DNA of 64,000 bases from CAVYHJ01 sp963768165 [NCBI: uncultured bacterium] (lineage in GTDB: Bacteria; UBP4; UBA4092): contig CAVYHJ010000002.1 in assembly GCA_963768165.1 (NCBI GenBank), forward strand, positions 1-64,000. The letters are read 5' to 3'. Each line of letters opens with the position of its first letter. Within the stretch, counting starts at the first letter, position 1. The position numbers were made by a program, and so were the translations under genes. Of this stretch, positions 1-7,782 are shown one piece after another. Below the pieces are notes generated by a model. That model was not told where the DNA came from. It ran no database searches and worked only from the letters and a program-made list of their open reading frames with translations.

Positions 1-217
1 ATTATTTACCAGTCTGTTGGAAGCTCAAATCATCATTGAAGATTGGAGAAAGGAGTACAATCAAACCCGACCCCATAGTTCCTTGGCTTATTTGACACCC
101 AAGGAATTTAAAGAAATCTGTGGCAACTCTTCGGTCGCTACGCTCCCTACGAGTTGCCACAATCATCATAACTTGGAGTATACTAACATTACGAGTGGTA
201 CAGTAATCGGGGGCTAG
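1..217 (+). CDS. IS3-family transposase, C-terminal fragment
   Basis: The reading frame is open from base 2 and runs off the left edge, so only the last ~70 residues are seen. They contain the IS3/rve-integrase C-terminal signature, with EDWRKEYNQTRPHSSLAYLTP followed closely by KEF. In this family the region follows the catalytic glutamate of the DDE integrase core. After the usual end of the protein the frame runs through a hairpin-forming stretch (9-bp arms at 121-129 and 151-159) and then through what looks like the element terminus, stopping at 215-217. The last ~30 residues are therefore probably not native transposase sequence. The catalytic residues lie outside the window, so activity cannot be judged. 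Confidence 0.85.
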   Translation, partial: LFTSLLEAQIIIEDWRKEYNQTRPHSSLAYLTPKEFKEICGNSSVATLPTSCHNHHNLEYTNITSGTVIGG

Positions 218-222
218 TCATG
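171..222 (+). mobile_element. Right end of an IS3-family element (approximate)
   Basis: This stretch follows the transposase core. Read on the minus strand it starts TGACTAGCCCCCGATT, which resembles IS3-family terminal inverted repeats (TGA followed by a C-rich block). A diverged copy, in the same orientation, lies at 1411-1460. The exact boundary is not certain because the left end is outside the window. The stop codon of the minus-strand gene beginning at 1317 lies inside this terminus. Confidence 0.5.
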
Positions 223-1317
223 ACCATTCTCGATCTTTTTGATACTTATGCTTTTAGTAACATTTCCATTCGCATCAAATGTTGTTCTTCCTGTTACACC
301 CGGATAATCTTTGATATTATGAATGGTATCTTTAATGCCTTCAGAATCCTCGCCTCCTTCTTTAATCGCTTTCGCTAAAATCATTATAGCATCATAACTT
401 AAAGCCGCATACGGGTCGGGGTCCTTACTATAAAGTTTTCTATATGAATCACTGAACTTCTTCACATTATTAGAAGGATCATTCGGATCAAAGGATTGCC
501 TGGTATAGACTAAACCATTGGATGCATTTCCTGCTAGTTTAACAATATCTGGGTCTTCAATTCCCGAATAACTGAAAAATTGGGTTTTGATACCGATTTC
601 AGTAGCTTGACGAAGAATATTACCCATTTCCTTATATCCAATCAAATATATTGCCTCAACTTTGCTTGATTTTAGTTTTGATAATTGAGAACGAAAATCA
701 CTTTGTCCTTGCTCATAAGATTCTGCTCTTACCAATTGCCCTCCTTTTAAGTTAAAAAACTTTTCAAAAAATATTTTATACCCCAACCCAAAATCATTAT
801 TAATATAAATCATCCCAACTTTCGTTATGTGCATTGAATCAAATGCATATTGTGCCATAATTTTTGTTTCAAATTCATCGGAAGCAACATTTCTAAAAAA
901 GTACGCCCCCGCCTGTGATAAATTAGGTGAAGAGGCCGACGGACTTAGTAAAACAACTTTTTTTTCATTGGCAATAGGAACTATCGCCAATGCGACTGAA
1001 CTTGTTAAAGGACCAATAACAACTTTTACATGATCAATATCTACAAGTTTTCTAAAAGCGTTGACCCCTGTCTTGGGGTCAAGTTGATCATCTTCATAGA
1101 TTATAGAAATTTTTTTGTTCCCAATTAAATTATTTTCATTTATCTCATTAATACCCATTTCAATGGCATTCTTTGCACTTTGACCGTACGGTGCGGCTTG
1201 ACCGCTTAAAGTCAATATGGAACCAATTTTAATTTCATTTTGAGTTTGCTGTGTACAACCACCCAGTACTATAATGCTCCATATTAATCCAATTAAAATA
1301 ATAATTTTTTTTGACAT
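214..1317 (-). CDS. ABC transporter substrate-binding lipoprotein, LivK/Peripla_BP_6 type
   Basis: The 367-residue protein starts with a lipoprotein signal peptide (MSKKIIILIGLIWSIIVLGG then Cys). A type-I periplasmic binding fold follows: IKIGSILTLSGQAAPYGQSA near residues 29-48, KVVIGPLTSSVALAIVPIANE near 97-117, and a C-terminal PYAALSYDAIMILAKAI segment. This family captures branched-chain amino acids, amides or urea in the periplasm for ABC import; the ligand here is not predictable. No permease or ATPase lies beside it, so it is an orphan binding protein in this window. Its last codons overlap the terminus of the IS3-type element, and a second copy of that terminus lies upstream, which suggests the gene travelled with or was trapped between IS ends. 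Length is normal for the family. Confidence 0.85.
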   Translation of the reverse strand: MSKKIIILIGLIWSIIVLGGCTQQTQNEIKIGSILTLSGQAAPYGQSAKNAIEMGINEINENNLIGNKKISIIYEDDQLDPKTGVNAFRKLVDIDHVKVVIGPLTSSVALAIVPIANEKKVVLLSPSASSPNLSQAGAYFFRNVASDEFETKIMAQYAFDSMHITKVGMIYINNDFGLGYKIFFEKFFNLKGGQLVRAESYEQGQSDFRSQLSKLKSSKVEAIYLIGYKEMGNILRQATEIGIKTQFFSYSGIEDPDIVKLAGNASNGLVYTRQSFDPNDPSNNVKKFSDSYRKLYSKDPDPYAALSYDAIMILAKAIKEGGEDSEGIKDTIHNIKDYPGVTGRTTFDANGNVTKSISIKKIENGHD

Positions 1318-1410
1318 GGTCTTTTTCCTTTTTTAAAAAGTAGTACTCAAACTAACATCCATTTTATTATTAGAGGTAATATATATCAGTAAGTAATCTA
1401 TTGTCAATAA

Positions 1411-1460
1411 CCTGAAGTATATTAACATTACAAGTGGTACAGAATTCGGAGGGTAGTTAA
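1411..1460 (+). repeat. Second, diverged copy of the IS3-type terminus
   Basis: About 45 bases here match 171-220 at roughly four positions in five, including shared blocks AACATTAC and AGTGGTACAG. The copies are in direct orientation about 1240 bp apart and bracket the binding-protein gene. No transposase coding sequence accompanies this copy, so it looks like a remnant. Confidence 0.6.
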
Positions 1461-1526
1461 TACAGGATGTTGTAAAGATGGTAAATTTCTTGTAGATATT
1501 TAATGTTTATCAAGGAGAGTCTCGAC

Positions 1527-2888
1527 ATGGTAGATAAAGCATTTCATTATATAGACCAAAACAAAAATCGGTTTCTGGAAGAATTAAAAGAATTTCTACG
1601 ATTCCCTTCGGTCAGTAAATACAGCCACCGGAAAAAAGCGACACAGGATTGTGCGCGTTGGGTCAAAGACCATTTGGTGAAAATCGGTTTTGAATCCAAA
1701 CTCATACCGACTTCGGGACATCCGATTGTTTGGGCACGCAAGAAAGGCAAATCCACCAAGCGCATTATTATATACGGGCATTACGATGTCCAACCGGAAG
1801 ACCCTCTCGATAAATGGGACACCCCGCCTTTTGACCCGCAAATCCGTGGCGGTCATATCTATGGTCGGGGAACAATAGATGATAAAGGCCCGATTTTTGC
1901 CCATATTAAAGCGGTAGAAAGTTTGATTAAAACTCAAGGCGACTTACCTTGTGAAGTTCTCTTTTTGATTGAAGGGGAAGAAGAATGTTCGGGGAAAGGA
2001 CTAGAACATTATGTCAGCAAAGAAAAAAAGGAATTATCCAAAGCCGCGGCCATTAGCTTGTCCGATACGGGAATGTACAACGAAAAGACTCCCGCATTGA
2101 CGTATGGATTGCGTGGAATCGCGGGAATGGAACTTATTGTCAGAGGTCCCAACCGGGATTTACATTCCGGCAGTTTCGGTGGTGCGGTCGCCAACCCGAT
2201 TATGGCATTGAACCATATTTTATCCCAATACGTCGGACGGGATGGGAAAGTCCTGATTCCGGGGTTTTATGACGATGTCCGTCCTTTGGAAAAATGGGAA
2301 CGGGAAAATATTAAGAAATTAAAGTTTAGTAATAAGGAACTATGCAAAAAATTAAATCTCAAGAAACCTTTTGGAGAAAAAGGGTTCTCCACGTTGGAAC
2401 GGATTTGGGCAAGACCAACTTTTGAAATCAACGGGATTTATGGCGGTTATTCCGGGGAAGGCGGGAAAACCATTATCCCTTCGTATGCCGGAGCCAAGAT
2501 TACCATTCGCCTTGTACCAGATCAAGACGCAAAGAAAATTGGGAAACTCGTGTCCCGCCATCTTCAATCCCTCATTCCCGATTCTGTGACAGTTGAATTC
2601 CAAGAACCCCACGGCTCCAATGCTGTGTTATTTGATGTCCATCACCCGATGATGCAAGCGGGTCGGGAAGCCCTAAAAACTGGATTTGGGAAAGAGCCTG
2701 TCTATATCCGTGAAGGCGGTTCTATTCCGGTGGTGAAAACCTTTTGGGAAGAATTAAAAATACCCATCGTCATGCTGGGATTTGGCTTGGATACCGACGC
2801 CTCTCATTCACCCAATGAACGGTTTGCTATTGACCGATTTATCAAAGGCGCCAAAACCTCCGCCTCGTTTCTTTCACGAATTCAGTAA
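1527..2888 (+). CDS. M20-family metallopeptidase (dipeptidase)
   Basis: This is a zinc-dependent cytosolic dipeptidase-like enzyme of the M20/M25/M40 clan, about 453 residues. Visible metal-site motifs are YGHYDVQPED (His and Asp ligands, about residues 83-92), GRGTIDDKGP (bridging Asp), IEGEEECSGKG (catalytic Glu pair) and the C-terminal ASHSPNE (last His). The lid domain has LHSGSFGGAVANP. A more upstream ATG at 1503 is in frame, but AAGGAG at 1512-1517 sits nine bases before 1527, so I chose 1527. Closest in layout to the bacterial PepV/CNDP-like dipeptidases. It stands alone and is followed by an intrinsic terminator. Confidence 0.9.
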   Translation: MVDKAFHYIDQNKNRFLEELKEFLRFPSVSKYSHRKKATQDCARWVKDHLVKIGFESKLIPTSGHPIVWARKKGKSTKRIIIYGHYDVQPEDPLDKWDTPPFDPQIRGGHIYGRGTIDDKGPIFAHIKAVESLIKTQGDLPCEVLFLIEGEEECSGKGLEHYVSKEKKELSKAAAISLSDTGMYNEKTPALTYGLRGIAGMELIVRGPNRDLHSGSFGGAVANPIMALNHILSQYVGRDGKVLIPGFYDDVRPLEKWERENIKKLKFSNKELCKKLNLKKPFGEKGFSTLERIWARPTFEINGIYGGYSGEGGKTIIPSYAGAKITIRLVPDQDAKKIGKLVSRHLQSLIPDSVTVEFQEPHGSNAVLFDVHHPMMQAGREALKTGFGKEPVYIREGGSIPVVKTFWEELKIPIVMLGFGLDTDASHSPNERFAIDRFIKGAKTSASFLSRIQ

Positions 2889-2996
2889 AATTTGATTTCT
2901 ATCAAGTCAAACTCCACAAGTGGTGGATTTCAGCCAGTCAAAAACTTTGTACGAACGTACAAAATTTCCTATTCCATTGATTTTATTTGAGATAAG

Positions 2997-3030
2997 AAAC
3001 TTTCTGCAGTTGCAGAAAGTTTTCTTTTTG
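2997..3030 (+). terminator. Rho-independent terminator after the dipeptidase
   Basis: An 11-bp inverted repeat (AAACTTTCTGC / GCAGAAAGTTT) with a 4-base loop is followed by TCTTTTTG. A weaker hairpin (TTTGTAC / GTACAAA) precedes it at 2946-2963. Confidence 0.8.
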
Positions 3031-3079
3031 TAAAATCGGAGGTCTGCCAGTGGTCTCTAAAGATAAATTCCAGGTTCTC

Positions 3080-3129
3080 TTGACATCTATTCCACTTTTA
3101 ACCTATAGTACCTATCATAAAATAGGTTA
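3080..3129 (+). promoter_or_regulatory. Sigma-70-type promoter with an overlapping inverted repeat
   Basis: TTGACA at 3080-3085 and TATAGT at 3104-3109 are separated by 18 bases. The arms TAACCTAT (3099-3106) and ATAGGTTA (3122-3129) form an inverted repeat spanning the -10 box and the start-site region, as an operator would. A strong Shine-Dalgarno (AAAGGAGGA, 3133-3140) follows. Confidence 0.55.
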
Positions 3130-3146
3130 ATAAAGGAGGATAGTCT

Positions 3147-3689
3147 ATGAGCAATTCAAATCCAAGTTTCATTCAGGTTACGCAGAATTTCGAGCCGTTA
3201 TTGAACCGGCTGGCGTTCAGATTGTTATTAAAGATTGACGAATCTCCGTTCTTTTCGATTCAAGAAGTCCAAGAGTGGTTAATACAGGAGTTTGAAAAGA
3301 TGTTATTTCCAGCGGAGTTATCGTCGGCAGTGATTCGATACCTGGAACCGAAATTGCAGTTTACCAAATCCGGTCCCCTGGCATACAATTCCTATGCCGC
3401 GCCCCGAAAACGGCAGCATTACTCCCGGCGATTGCCGTCTACACCCTGTGAACCGACACCGAAACGGCTGGTTCAACAGAACCGTATGCGCCAGGCCGTG
3501 CAAGCCTGGCAACAATCCACACCGGCTATCCGCGGACAATGGCAAACCGCCGCTATCCCATTTCATACCGATGGTGTATACCTTTTCCGGGGAATCTATA
3601 TTTGTCTTTTGGTAGATAACCAACCCATCCCCAACCCCTTTGTCCCGACCCCTGCCCTGCTCCACTATTACCGCACCCGCCACCCCTAA
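3147..3689 (+). CDS. Unrecognised 180-residue protein
   Basis: Expression signals are good: a promoter at 3080-3109 and AAAGGAGGA ending seven bases before the ATG. The N-terminal ~75 residues look like an alpha-helical domain (FEPLLNRLAFRLLLKI, IQEVQEWLIQEFEKMLF). The middle is basic and proline-rich (PRKRQHYSRRLPSTP). The C-terminal part has a W...W...G...F spacing (AVQAWQQSTPAIRGQW then DGVYLFRGIYI) that recalls a short module seen in many hypothetical proteins with an HMG-like pattern; this is a weak resemblance. No signal peptide or catalytic motif is visible. The inverted repeat over its promoter hints at regulation or autoregulation. Confidence 0.6.
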   Translation: MSNSNPSFIQVTQNFEPLLNRLAFRLLLKIDESPFFSIQEVQEWLIQEFEKMLFPAELSSAVIRYLEPKLQFTKSGPLAYNSYAAPRKRQHYSRRLPSTPCEPTPKRLVQQNRMRQAVQAWQQSTPAIRGQWQTAAIPFHTDGVYLFRGIYICLLVDNQPIPNPFVPTPALLHYYRTRHP

Positions 3690-3734
3690 TCCTCCATCAC
3701 CCCGTCCCTCTTACTCCCCAATTTCAAGTGTACC

Positions 3735-3766
3735 TGCAATGAACGAGACCCGTCTCGTTCATTGCA
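3735..3766. repeat. Perfect 14-bp palindrome between convergent genes
   Basis: TGCAATGAACGAGA and its exact complement are separated by CCCG. It lies between the 3' ends of the unknown gene (plus) and the nucleotidyltransferase gene (minus), a usual place for a bidirectional terminator, but there is no T-tract on either side. It could equally be a member of the dispersed palindrome families found elsewhere in the window. Confidence 0.6.
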
Positions 3767-3790
3767 ACTCCGATTGTTTACAAGAAAAAC

Positions 3791-4114
3791 TTAGAGATTG
3801 GTTAAAACAATCCCTTTACTTCGTATTTCATAAACCAAAGGAATCCAAGTATCTTCCTTATACGATTTTAAGGAAAGCGGGATTGGCTCGATAAGAGGGT
3901 CTATTTGACAGGCAATTTCCAACAATTTAATCCCTTCTTTAAAACGGTTTTTGCCAAAATCAGGGGAGACAATGGCTAGGTCAATATCACTGTACCTATG
4001 GGTTTTCCCGGACACTTGCGATCCATAGAGAATAACCTTGGATATCCTAATTTTCTGCTTTTTTAATTCTTTGACAAAGGTTTTTACTTTATCTCGAATT
4101 TCTCTCTTAACCAC
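3791..4114 (-). CDS. Minimal nucleotidyltransferase (MNT) domain protein
   Basis: The 107-residue protein has the Pol-beta superfamily active-site pattern GS-x10-D-x-D (GSQVSGKTHRYSDIDLAIVS, about residues 32-51). Stand-alone MNT proteins typically pair with HEPN proteins; in studied pairs the MNT partner AMPylates and silences a HEPN RNase. Here it follows the HEPN gene and overlaps it by 31 bp, so the two are translationally coupled. The start is a GTG preceded by AGAGGA. A third acidic residue is not obvious, so activity is plausible but unproven. Confidence 0.8.
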   Translation of the reverse strand: MVKREIRDKVKTFVKELKKQKIRISKVILYGSQVSGKTHRYSDIDLAIVSPDFGKNRFKEGIKLLEIACQIDPLIEPIPLSLKSYKEDTWIPLVYEIRSKGIVLTNL

Positions 4115-4449
4115 GTATAATCCTCTTTAATTTCTTGTAGTTGCTTTGAAGTAAATTTTGGGGTACATTTCTTATAAAACTTTTTTTCTTCTTCCGGATA
4201 CCTTGCCTCAATCTGAAATTCTGTGAAACGTACCAGCCTTTTTCTCATTTTATCCGGAATTTCAATGTTGAGCCGGTTTGCTAATAATGACAACGAATGT
4301 GTATACGGAGCATGGGAATGTGTTGACTTAACCACCAATGCTTTTAACAACTTTTCCAAAGCCAAATGGCCCATAAACAAGGCATACGGATATTTTCTTT
4401 TCTCATACAATGCCTTTGCAACCCCCAAATCATATTCCGCCCCTTCCAA
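4084..4449 (-). CDS. HEPN domain protein, partner of the MNT protein
   Basis: The protein matches the COG2250-type HEPN fold: YPYALFMGHLALEKLLKALV near residues 20-40 and FTEFQIEARYPEE near 75-87. The RX4-6H RNase motif of toxic HEPN proteins is not visible, so this may be a non-nucleolytic HEPN. The only start in this frame is a TTG at 4449, and the frame is closed by a stop at 4474-4476. An ATG at 4484-4482 in another frame encodes MKFDITKTV, a plausible native N terminus; one base change in length near 4455-4465 would join it to the HEPN frame. The gene may thus be 5'-frameshifted. Confidence 0.75.
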   Translation of the reverse strand: MEGAEYDLGVAKALYEKRKYPYALFMGHLALEKLLKALVVKSTHSHAPYTHSLSLLANRLNIEIPDKMRKRLVRFTEFQIEARYPEEEKKFYKKCTPKFTSKQLQEIKEDYTWLREKFEIK

Positions 4450-4613
4450 CCAAAGGATACTGTCTTTGTAATGTCAAACTTCATCTATATTTTCTCTGGC
4501 TAATCATAGCGTATTCCATAGGATATTTCTATGTTTCTGTCTATGTAGAATGTCATCGGAGAAGTAACGAGAGACCCTTCCCCTGCCAGGGTCAAGGGAC
4601 AAGAATTAAACAA

Positions 4614-4690
4614 GTTCCTAGTTCCAAGTTTCAAGTTTCAAGTTTAAAGTCCCTGGTCTCAGGTCTCAAGTCTCTAGTCTCAGGTTTCAA
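4614..4690. repeat. Phrase-like tandem repeat (CAAGTTT / GGTCTC units)
   Basis: Units such as AAGTTTC and GTCTC[AT][AG]G are repeated imperfectly through the stretch. The GTCTCTAGTCTC part also occurs inside the TPR protein gene at 6244-6277, showing that the unit is dispersed. Confidence 0.7.
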
Positions 4691-4699
4691 ATTAAGAAC

Positions 4700-4730
4700 G
4701 AGATTGCTACGCCTTCGGTTCGCAATGACG
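4700..4730 (-). repeat. Dispersed CATTGCGA...GCAATCTC element
   Basis: Read on the minus strand it begins GTCATTGCGA and ends GCAATCTC. The same element occurs in plus orientation at 45439-45467, inside the COG0523 GTPase gene. This repeat type is common in many bacterial genomes. Confidence 0.7.
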
Positions 4731-5000
4731 ACAAGGCGTGGTGTGTCAATTTGGCATAGCTAAATTTGCGATTTAAGGGGCTTAATTTATCTCAAAATTG
4801 GGTCCTAGGTTATCTCCGTACCATCTCCGTACCATCACCGTACCATCTCCCATTGAAGAAAAGTGAGGAATCGGTTGGAGGGTTAACCGAAGACTCTTGG
4901 GATATCATTTATTTATTCTACGTCAATATTGAGTGGATTCTGAGAGTTTTAAAAGTGGATGGCACTATTTTCAAAAAAGAAGCGGATAAAATGGGATAGG

Positions 5001-6800
5001 TTATACCTTAAGTTCGGTTTTGTAGGATTTGATGGCTTGGTTGATGGCGTTCATGGATTTATGAAGGGATTGGGCTTTGGCAAGTTTTTCTCTCAATTCT
5101 GCTTCCGGCGATTCCTTGACCATCTCCTCATAAATCGGGACCGCTTTGCTATACATTCCCTTTTGCATATAGGCATCGGCTAATAACACCATTTCTGCAA
5201 CCGCCTCTTTTTTCATATTCTTATTAAGATAAATACTTGCCAGTTTGCGGGCGATGGGTTCATTAATAGGATTGATTAGCAACAACCGGCGAAATTGATT
5301 AATATGCGCCTCGTCATTGGCATCGAGATTAGAGGAGGTATCGGAACCAGAGGGTATCGCTATGGAAGCATCGGGAATAGATGGAGCAAAAGTTCCCGAT
5401 GCATTTTTAACTTCGGGTTGAGGTTCCCCTTTACATTGCGCCAGCCGGCGTTTAGCAATTTCAATATTCGGTGCAAATTCAAGAACTTTTTGATAATATT
5501 TTATGGCCTCTTCCAGTTTTCCCTGACCCCGATAACAATTCGCCAATTCTAAATAATCATCCACCAATTCCGCTTCCATCCCGATTTCTAAAAAGGCATT
5601 GATATAATTGAGGCGGGCTTCGATATTTTCCGGGTCCATTGCCAGAATATCCAGATTATACTGCATGCGTTCATTAGCTGGAGCCAAAGGACTGATTTGA
5701 GGTGCAGGAGCCGATACTATCACGTCTACTTTTTTCTCCGGTATGGGCATGACAATAGGTTTATGTTCCACAGCTTTTATTTCCGGTAATGGCAACGGGA
5801 ACTCTTCTTTCACCACCGGCACTTCCGGTGATTCTTTCACCGGTTCACTGGATACGGTCGCGGTTACCACTACTTTTTTCTCCGGCATAGGCGGGAAAGG
5901 AATTAACTCTTCAACGGATTTGGGTTCCACTTTTACGACAACTTTTTCTTGTACTGGAACAACCGGTTTGGGGGGAACAGGAGGAACCGTCAATTTATCA
6001 AACGGAATAATTTCCTCAACGGGTTTCGGTCCGGCGGTATCAACCGGTTTAGGTTCTCTGGTCTCTGGTTTTGCCACAGGATGTGCGGGAGTGATAACAG
6101 ACAACTTTTCAAGCGGAATGACTTCTTCCACAGGTCTGGGCCCTTCCATCTGCGCGGGAGTGGGGGGTTCTCTTTGAATCACCGTGAGGACGTCATCTTC
6201 CGACGGTTTCTTGAACTCACTCATGGGAACGACCGGTTCCGAATCTCTGGTCTCTAGTCTCTGGTCTCTAGTTTCGGGTTGCGGTCTGGCAGTTGGTGGT
6301 TTATTTTCTACGGGTGGAGTCGTGTACATATCCAGATGGGGGGTATCCTGTCCCGGGGTTCTTCCAAGCACACCACACGCCAATTTGTTGGTGGGGTCAA
6401 TACCATATATTTTTTCATATATTTCGTTACCTTTTTCCATCAATCCCTGCCGTTCATACAGCCCGGCAATCTTGGTAAAGGTCTCGACCGCCTTAATGCG
6501 CGCGTTGGCTTTTACATAGGTATTGGCGAGATTTTGTAAAATATCCAAATCCTGCGGCGCCAGATGGAGCGCGGCGTTATACATCCCGATGGATTCCCAA
6601 ATCCGTCCTTCTTGAATATACCTGTCCGCGGAACTGAGATATTGTCTAAGAATCGCCCTAATGGCTTCCGGTGAAAGTTCTTGCGGTGAATCCTTTTCGT
6701 CAACCGGCGGGGAATCGGAAATAGCGGACGACGGGGGAGAATCTTTATTATATTGTTTTTTTATGAACTTGGTGGCGCTAAACCCTTGGGGATCTGCCAT
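5001..6800 (-). CDS. TPR-repeat protein with a long Pro/Glu/Val-rich linker
   Basis: The 599-residue protein has an N-terminal group of tetratricopeptide repeats (about 45-150: WESIGMYNAALHLAPQDLDI, QGLMEKGNEIYEKIYGIDP). A low-complexity linker of about 220 residues follows, rich in Pro, Val, Lys and Glu (for example repeated PKPVEEIIPF-like phrases), then C-terminal TPRs (about 395-590). TPRs mediate protein-protein contacts. It has no signal peptide. It lies 19 bp downstream of the ExeA-like ATPase and is probably co-transcribed, suggesting one assembly or secretion-related complex. Residues about 175-187 (PETRDQRLETRD) are encoded by a dispersed repeat. Confidence 0.75.
   Translation of the reverse strand: MADPQGFSATKFIKKQYNKDSPPSSAISDSPPVDEKDSPQELSPEAIRAILRQYLSSADRYIQEGRIWESIGMYNAALHLAPQDLDILQNLANTYVKANARIKAVETFTKIAGLYERQGLMEKGNEIYEKIYGIDPTNKLACGVLGRTPGQDTPHLDMYTTPPVENKPPTARPQPETRDQRLETRDSEPVVPMSEFKKPSEDDVLTVIQREPPTPAQMEGPRPVEEVIPLEKLSVITPAHPVAKPETREPKPVDTAGPKPVEEIIPFDKLTVPPVPPKPVVPVQEKVVVKVEPKSVEELIPFPPMPEKKVVVTATVSSEPVKESPEVPVVKEEFPLPLPEIKAVEHKPIVMPIPEKKVDVIVSAPAPQISPLAPANERMQYNLDILAMDPENIEARLNYINAFLEIGMEAELVDDYLELANCYRGQGKLEEAIKYYQKVLEFAPNIEIAKRRLAQCKGEPQPEVKNASGTFAPSIPDASIAIPSGSDTSSNLDANDEAHINQFRRLLLINPINEPIARKLASIYLNKNMKKEAVAEMVLLADAYMQKGMYSKAVPIYEEMVKESPEAELREKLAKAQSLHKSMNAINQAIKSYKTELKV
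6244..6277. repeat. Phrase-like repeat inside the TPR protein gene
   Basis: Units TCTCTGG and TCTCTAG alternate here and continue the family seen at 4614-4690. A shorter piece (TTCTCTGGTCTCTGG) lies at about 6055-6069 in the same gene. The reading frame stays open through both. Confidence 0.7.
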
Positions 6801-6819
6801 GTTTATTTATTTATCCTCA

Positions 6820-7650
6820 TTATCGTATTGGAATCCGTGCGATTTCCTGTTTGACCATATCGCCGTCTATAATTTTTTTGCCGTGGGTATAAGCGGATAA
6901 TAATGAATAGGACGCGAATTTGCAAATATCCCGCGCCAGTCCTTTGGATTCATTGTGAATGACGGCAATCGCGTCATCAGTAAAAATATTTTGATCTTGG
7001 GGAAGACCGGCTTTTTCCAACCGGAATTTCATCAATTCCCGGGTATTTTTTTCGTTCAGCGGATTGAGAATATAGGATAGCGCGACCCGCTGGCGGAAAT
7101 TGGTAAAGCGTTTCCCGTGAATTTTATCAAGGAATTCCAATTGAGCAAAAATGACTATATTCAGTAATTTCTCTTCAAAACTTTCCATATTCAGGAGTTC
7201 ACGAATGCGGAAAAGCTGGGTCGGACTCATTTCCTGGCCTTCATCAATAATCAAGACAATTTTCTTTTTATTTTCAAACCCTTCCTTCTCGACAAAGCGG
7301 AAAAAAACATCTTCCAATCGGAGGGTAGAAGATTTTCCATTCAAACTACGCAACCCGAAGGCATTATTGATTTTCTCCAAAAAGGCATATTCCGAGGGAG
7401 CGCGCGACTGGCGTATGAGAGCAAAAATAGTTTGTTCCTCTTTCATCAAATGGTCAATCAGGAGATTGCTTAAGGATGTTTTGCCAGTTCCGGCGTTGCC
7501 CAACGCGACACATAACCCGCTGTTTAAGGACAGGGAAACCAGGATGCGAGAGAGACATTCTTCGTGTTCGGGAGACAGATAGAGAAACTCGATACTGGGG
7601 CCGGATTTAAAGGGTTCTTTTTGCAAACCAAAAAATTCGTAATAATTCAT
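6820..7650 (-). CDS. ExeA/GspA-like AAA ATPase
   Basis: The 276-residue protein opens with the family signature MNYYEFFGLQKEPF and LYLSPEHEECLSRI. Walker A is GNAGTGKTS (residues 51-59) and Walker B is IVLIIDEGQE (131-140). ExeA-type ATPases work with cell-wall binding partners to place secretion-channel or pilus components; many stand-alone versions have no known partner. The protein has only the ATPase part and lacks the peptidoglycan-binding C-terminal extension of ExeA. The TPR protein 19 bp downstream is the likely partner. Confidence 0.85.
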   Translation of the reverse strand: MNYYEFFGLQKEPFKSGPSIEFLYLSPEHEECLSRILVSLSLNSGLCVALGNAGTGKTSLSNLLIDHLMKEEQTIFALIRQSRAPSEYAFLEKINNAFGLRSLNGKSSTLRLEDVFFRFVEKEGFENKKKIVLIIDEGQEMSPTQLFRIRELLNMESFEEKLLNIVIFAQLEFLDKIHGKRFTNFRQRVALSYILNPLNEKNTRELMKFRLEKAGLPQDQNIFTDDAIAVIHNESKGLARDICKFASYSLLSAYTHGKKIIDGDMVKQEIARIPIR

Positions 7651-7782
7651 ATACTATAAATCACCTTTTCTATTGTACCAAAATTTATCCATCCTGTTAC
7701 GACCTGTTGTAACAAAGTATAAATCTGTACATCTCATTTGTCAATAATAAAAGTTCCCGGCAAAACTTTTCTCCCCAAGAAT

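Larger units (their letters stand above)
4485..5000. other. Gene-free, repeat-rich interval
   Basis: No convincing gene is present; short open frames here run through repeats. The interval contains a GACCCT/AGGGTC hairpin near 4575-4595, the phrase-like repeat at 4614-4690, an inverted copy of the CATTGCGA/GCAATCTC family at 4700-4730, and three near-copies of CCGTACCATCTC-type units around 4816-4852. The plus-strand AT-rich part after 4900 precedes the end of the minus-strand TPR gene. Confidence 0.6.

Noticed and set aside
3640-3894. Plus-strand open frame of 84 codons
   Set aside because: It starts inside the unknown gene, crosses the palindrome and continues antisense to the nucleotidyltransferase gene.
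4410-4999. Plus-strand open frames across the repeat-rich gap
   Set aside because: They run through dispersed repeats and the HEPN gene 5' end, with no ribosome sites or recognisable protein features.
5743-6177. Plus-strand Gly/Thr/Ser-rich open frame of 144 codons
   Set aside because: It mirrors the low-complexity Pro/Glu/Val linker of the TPR protein and lacks start signals.
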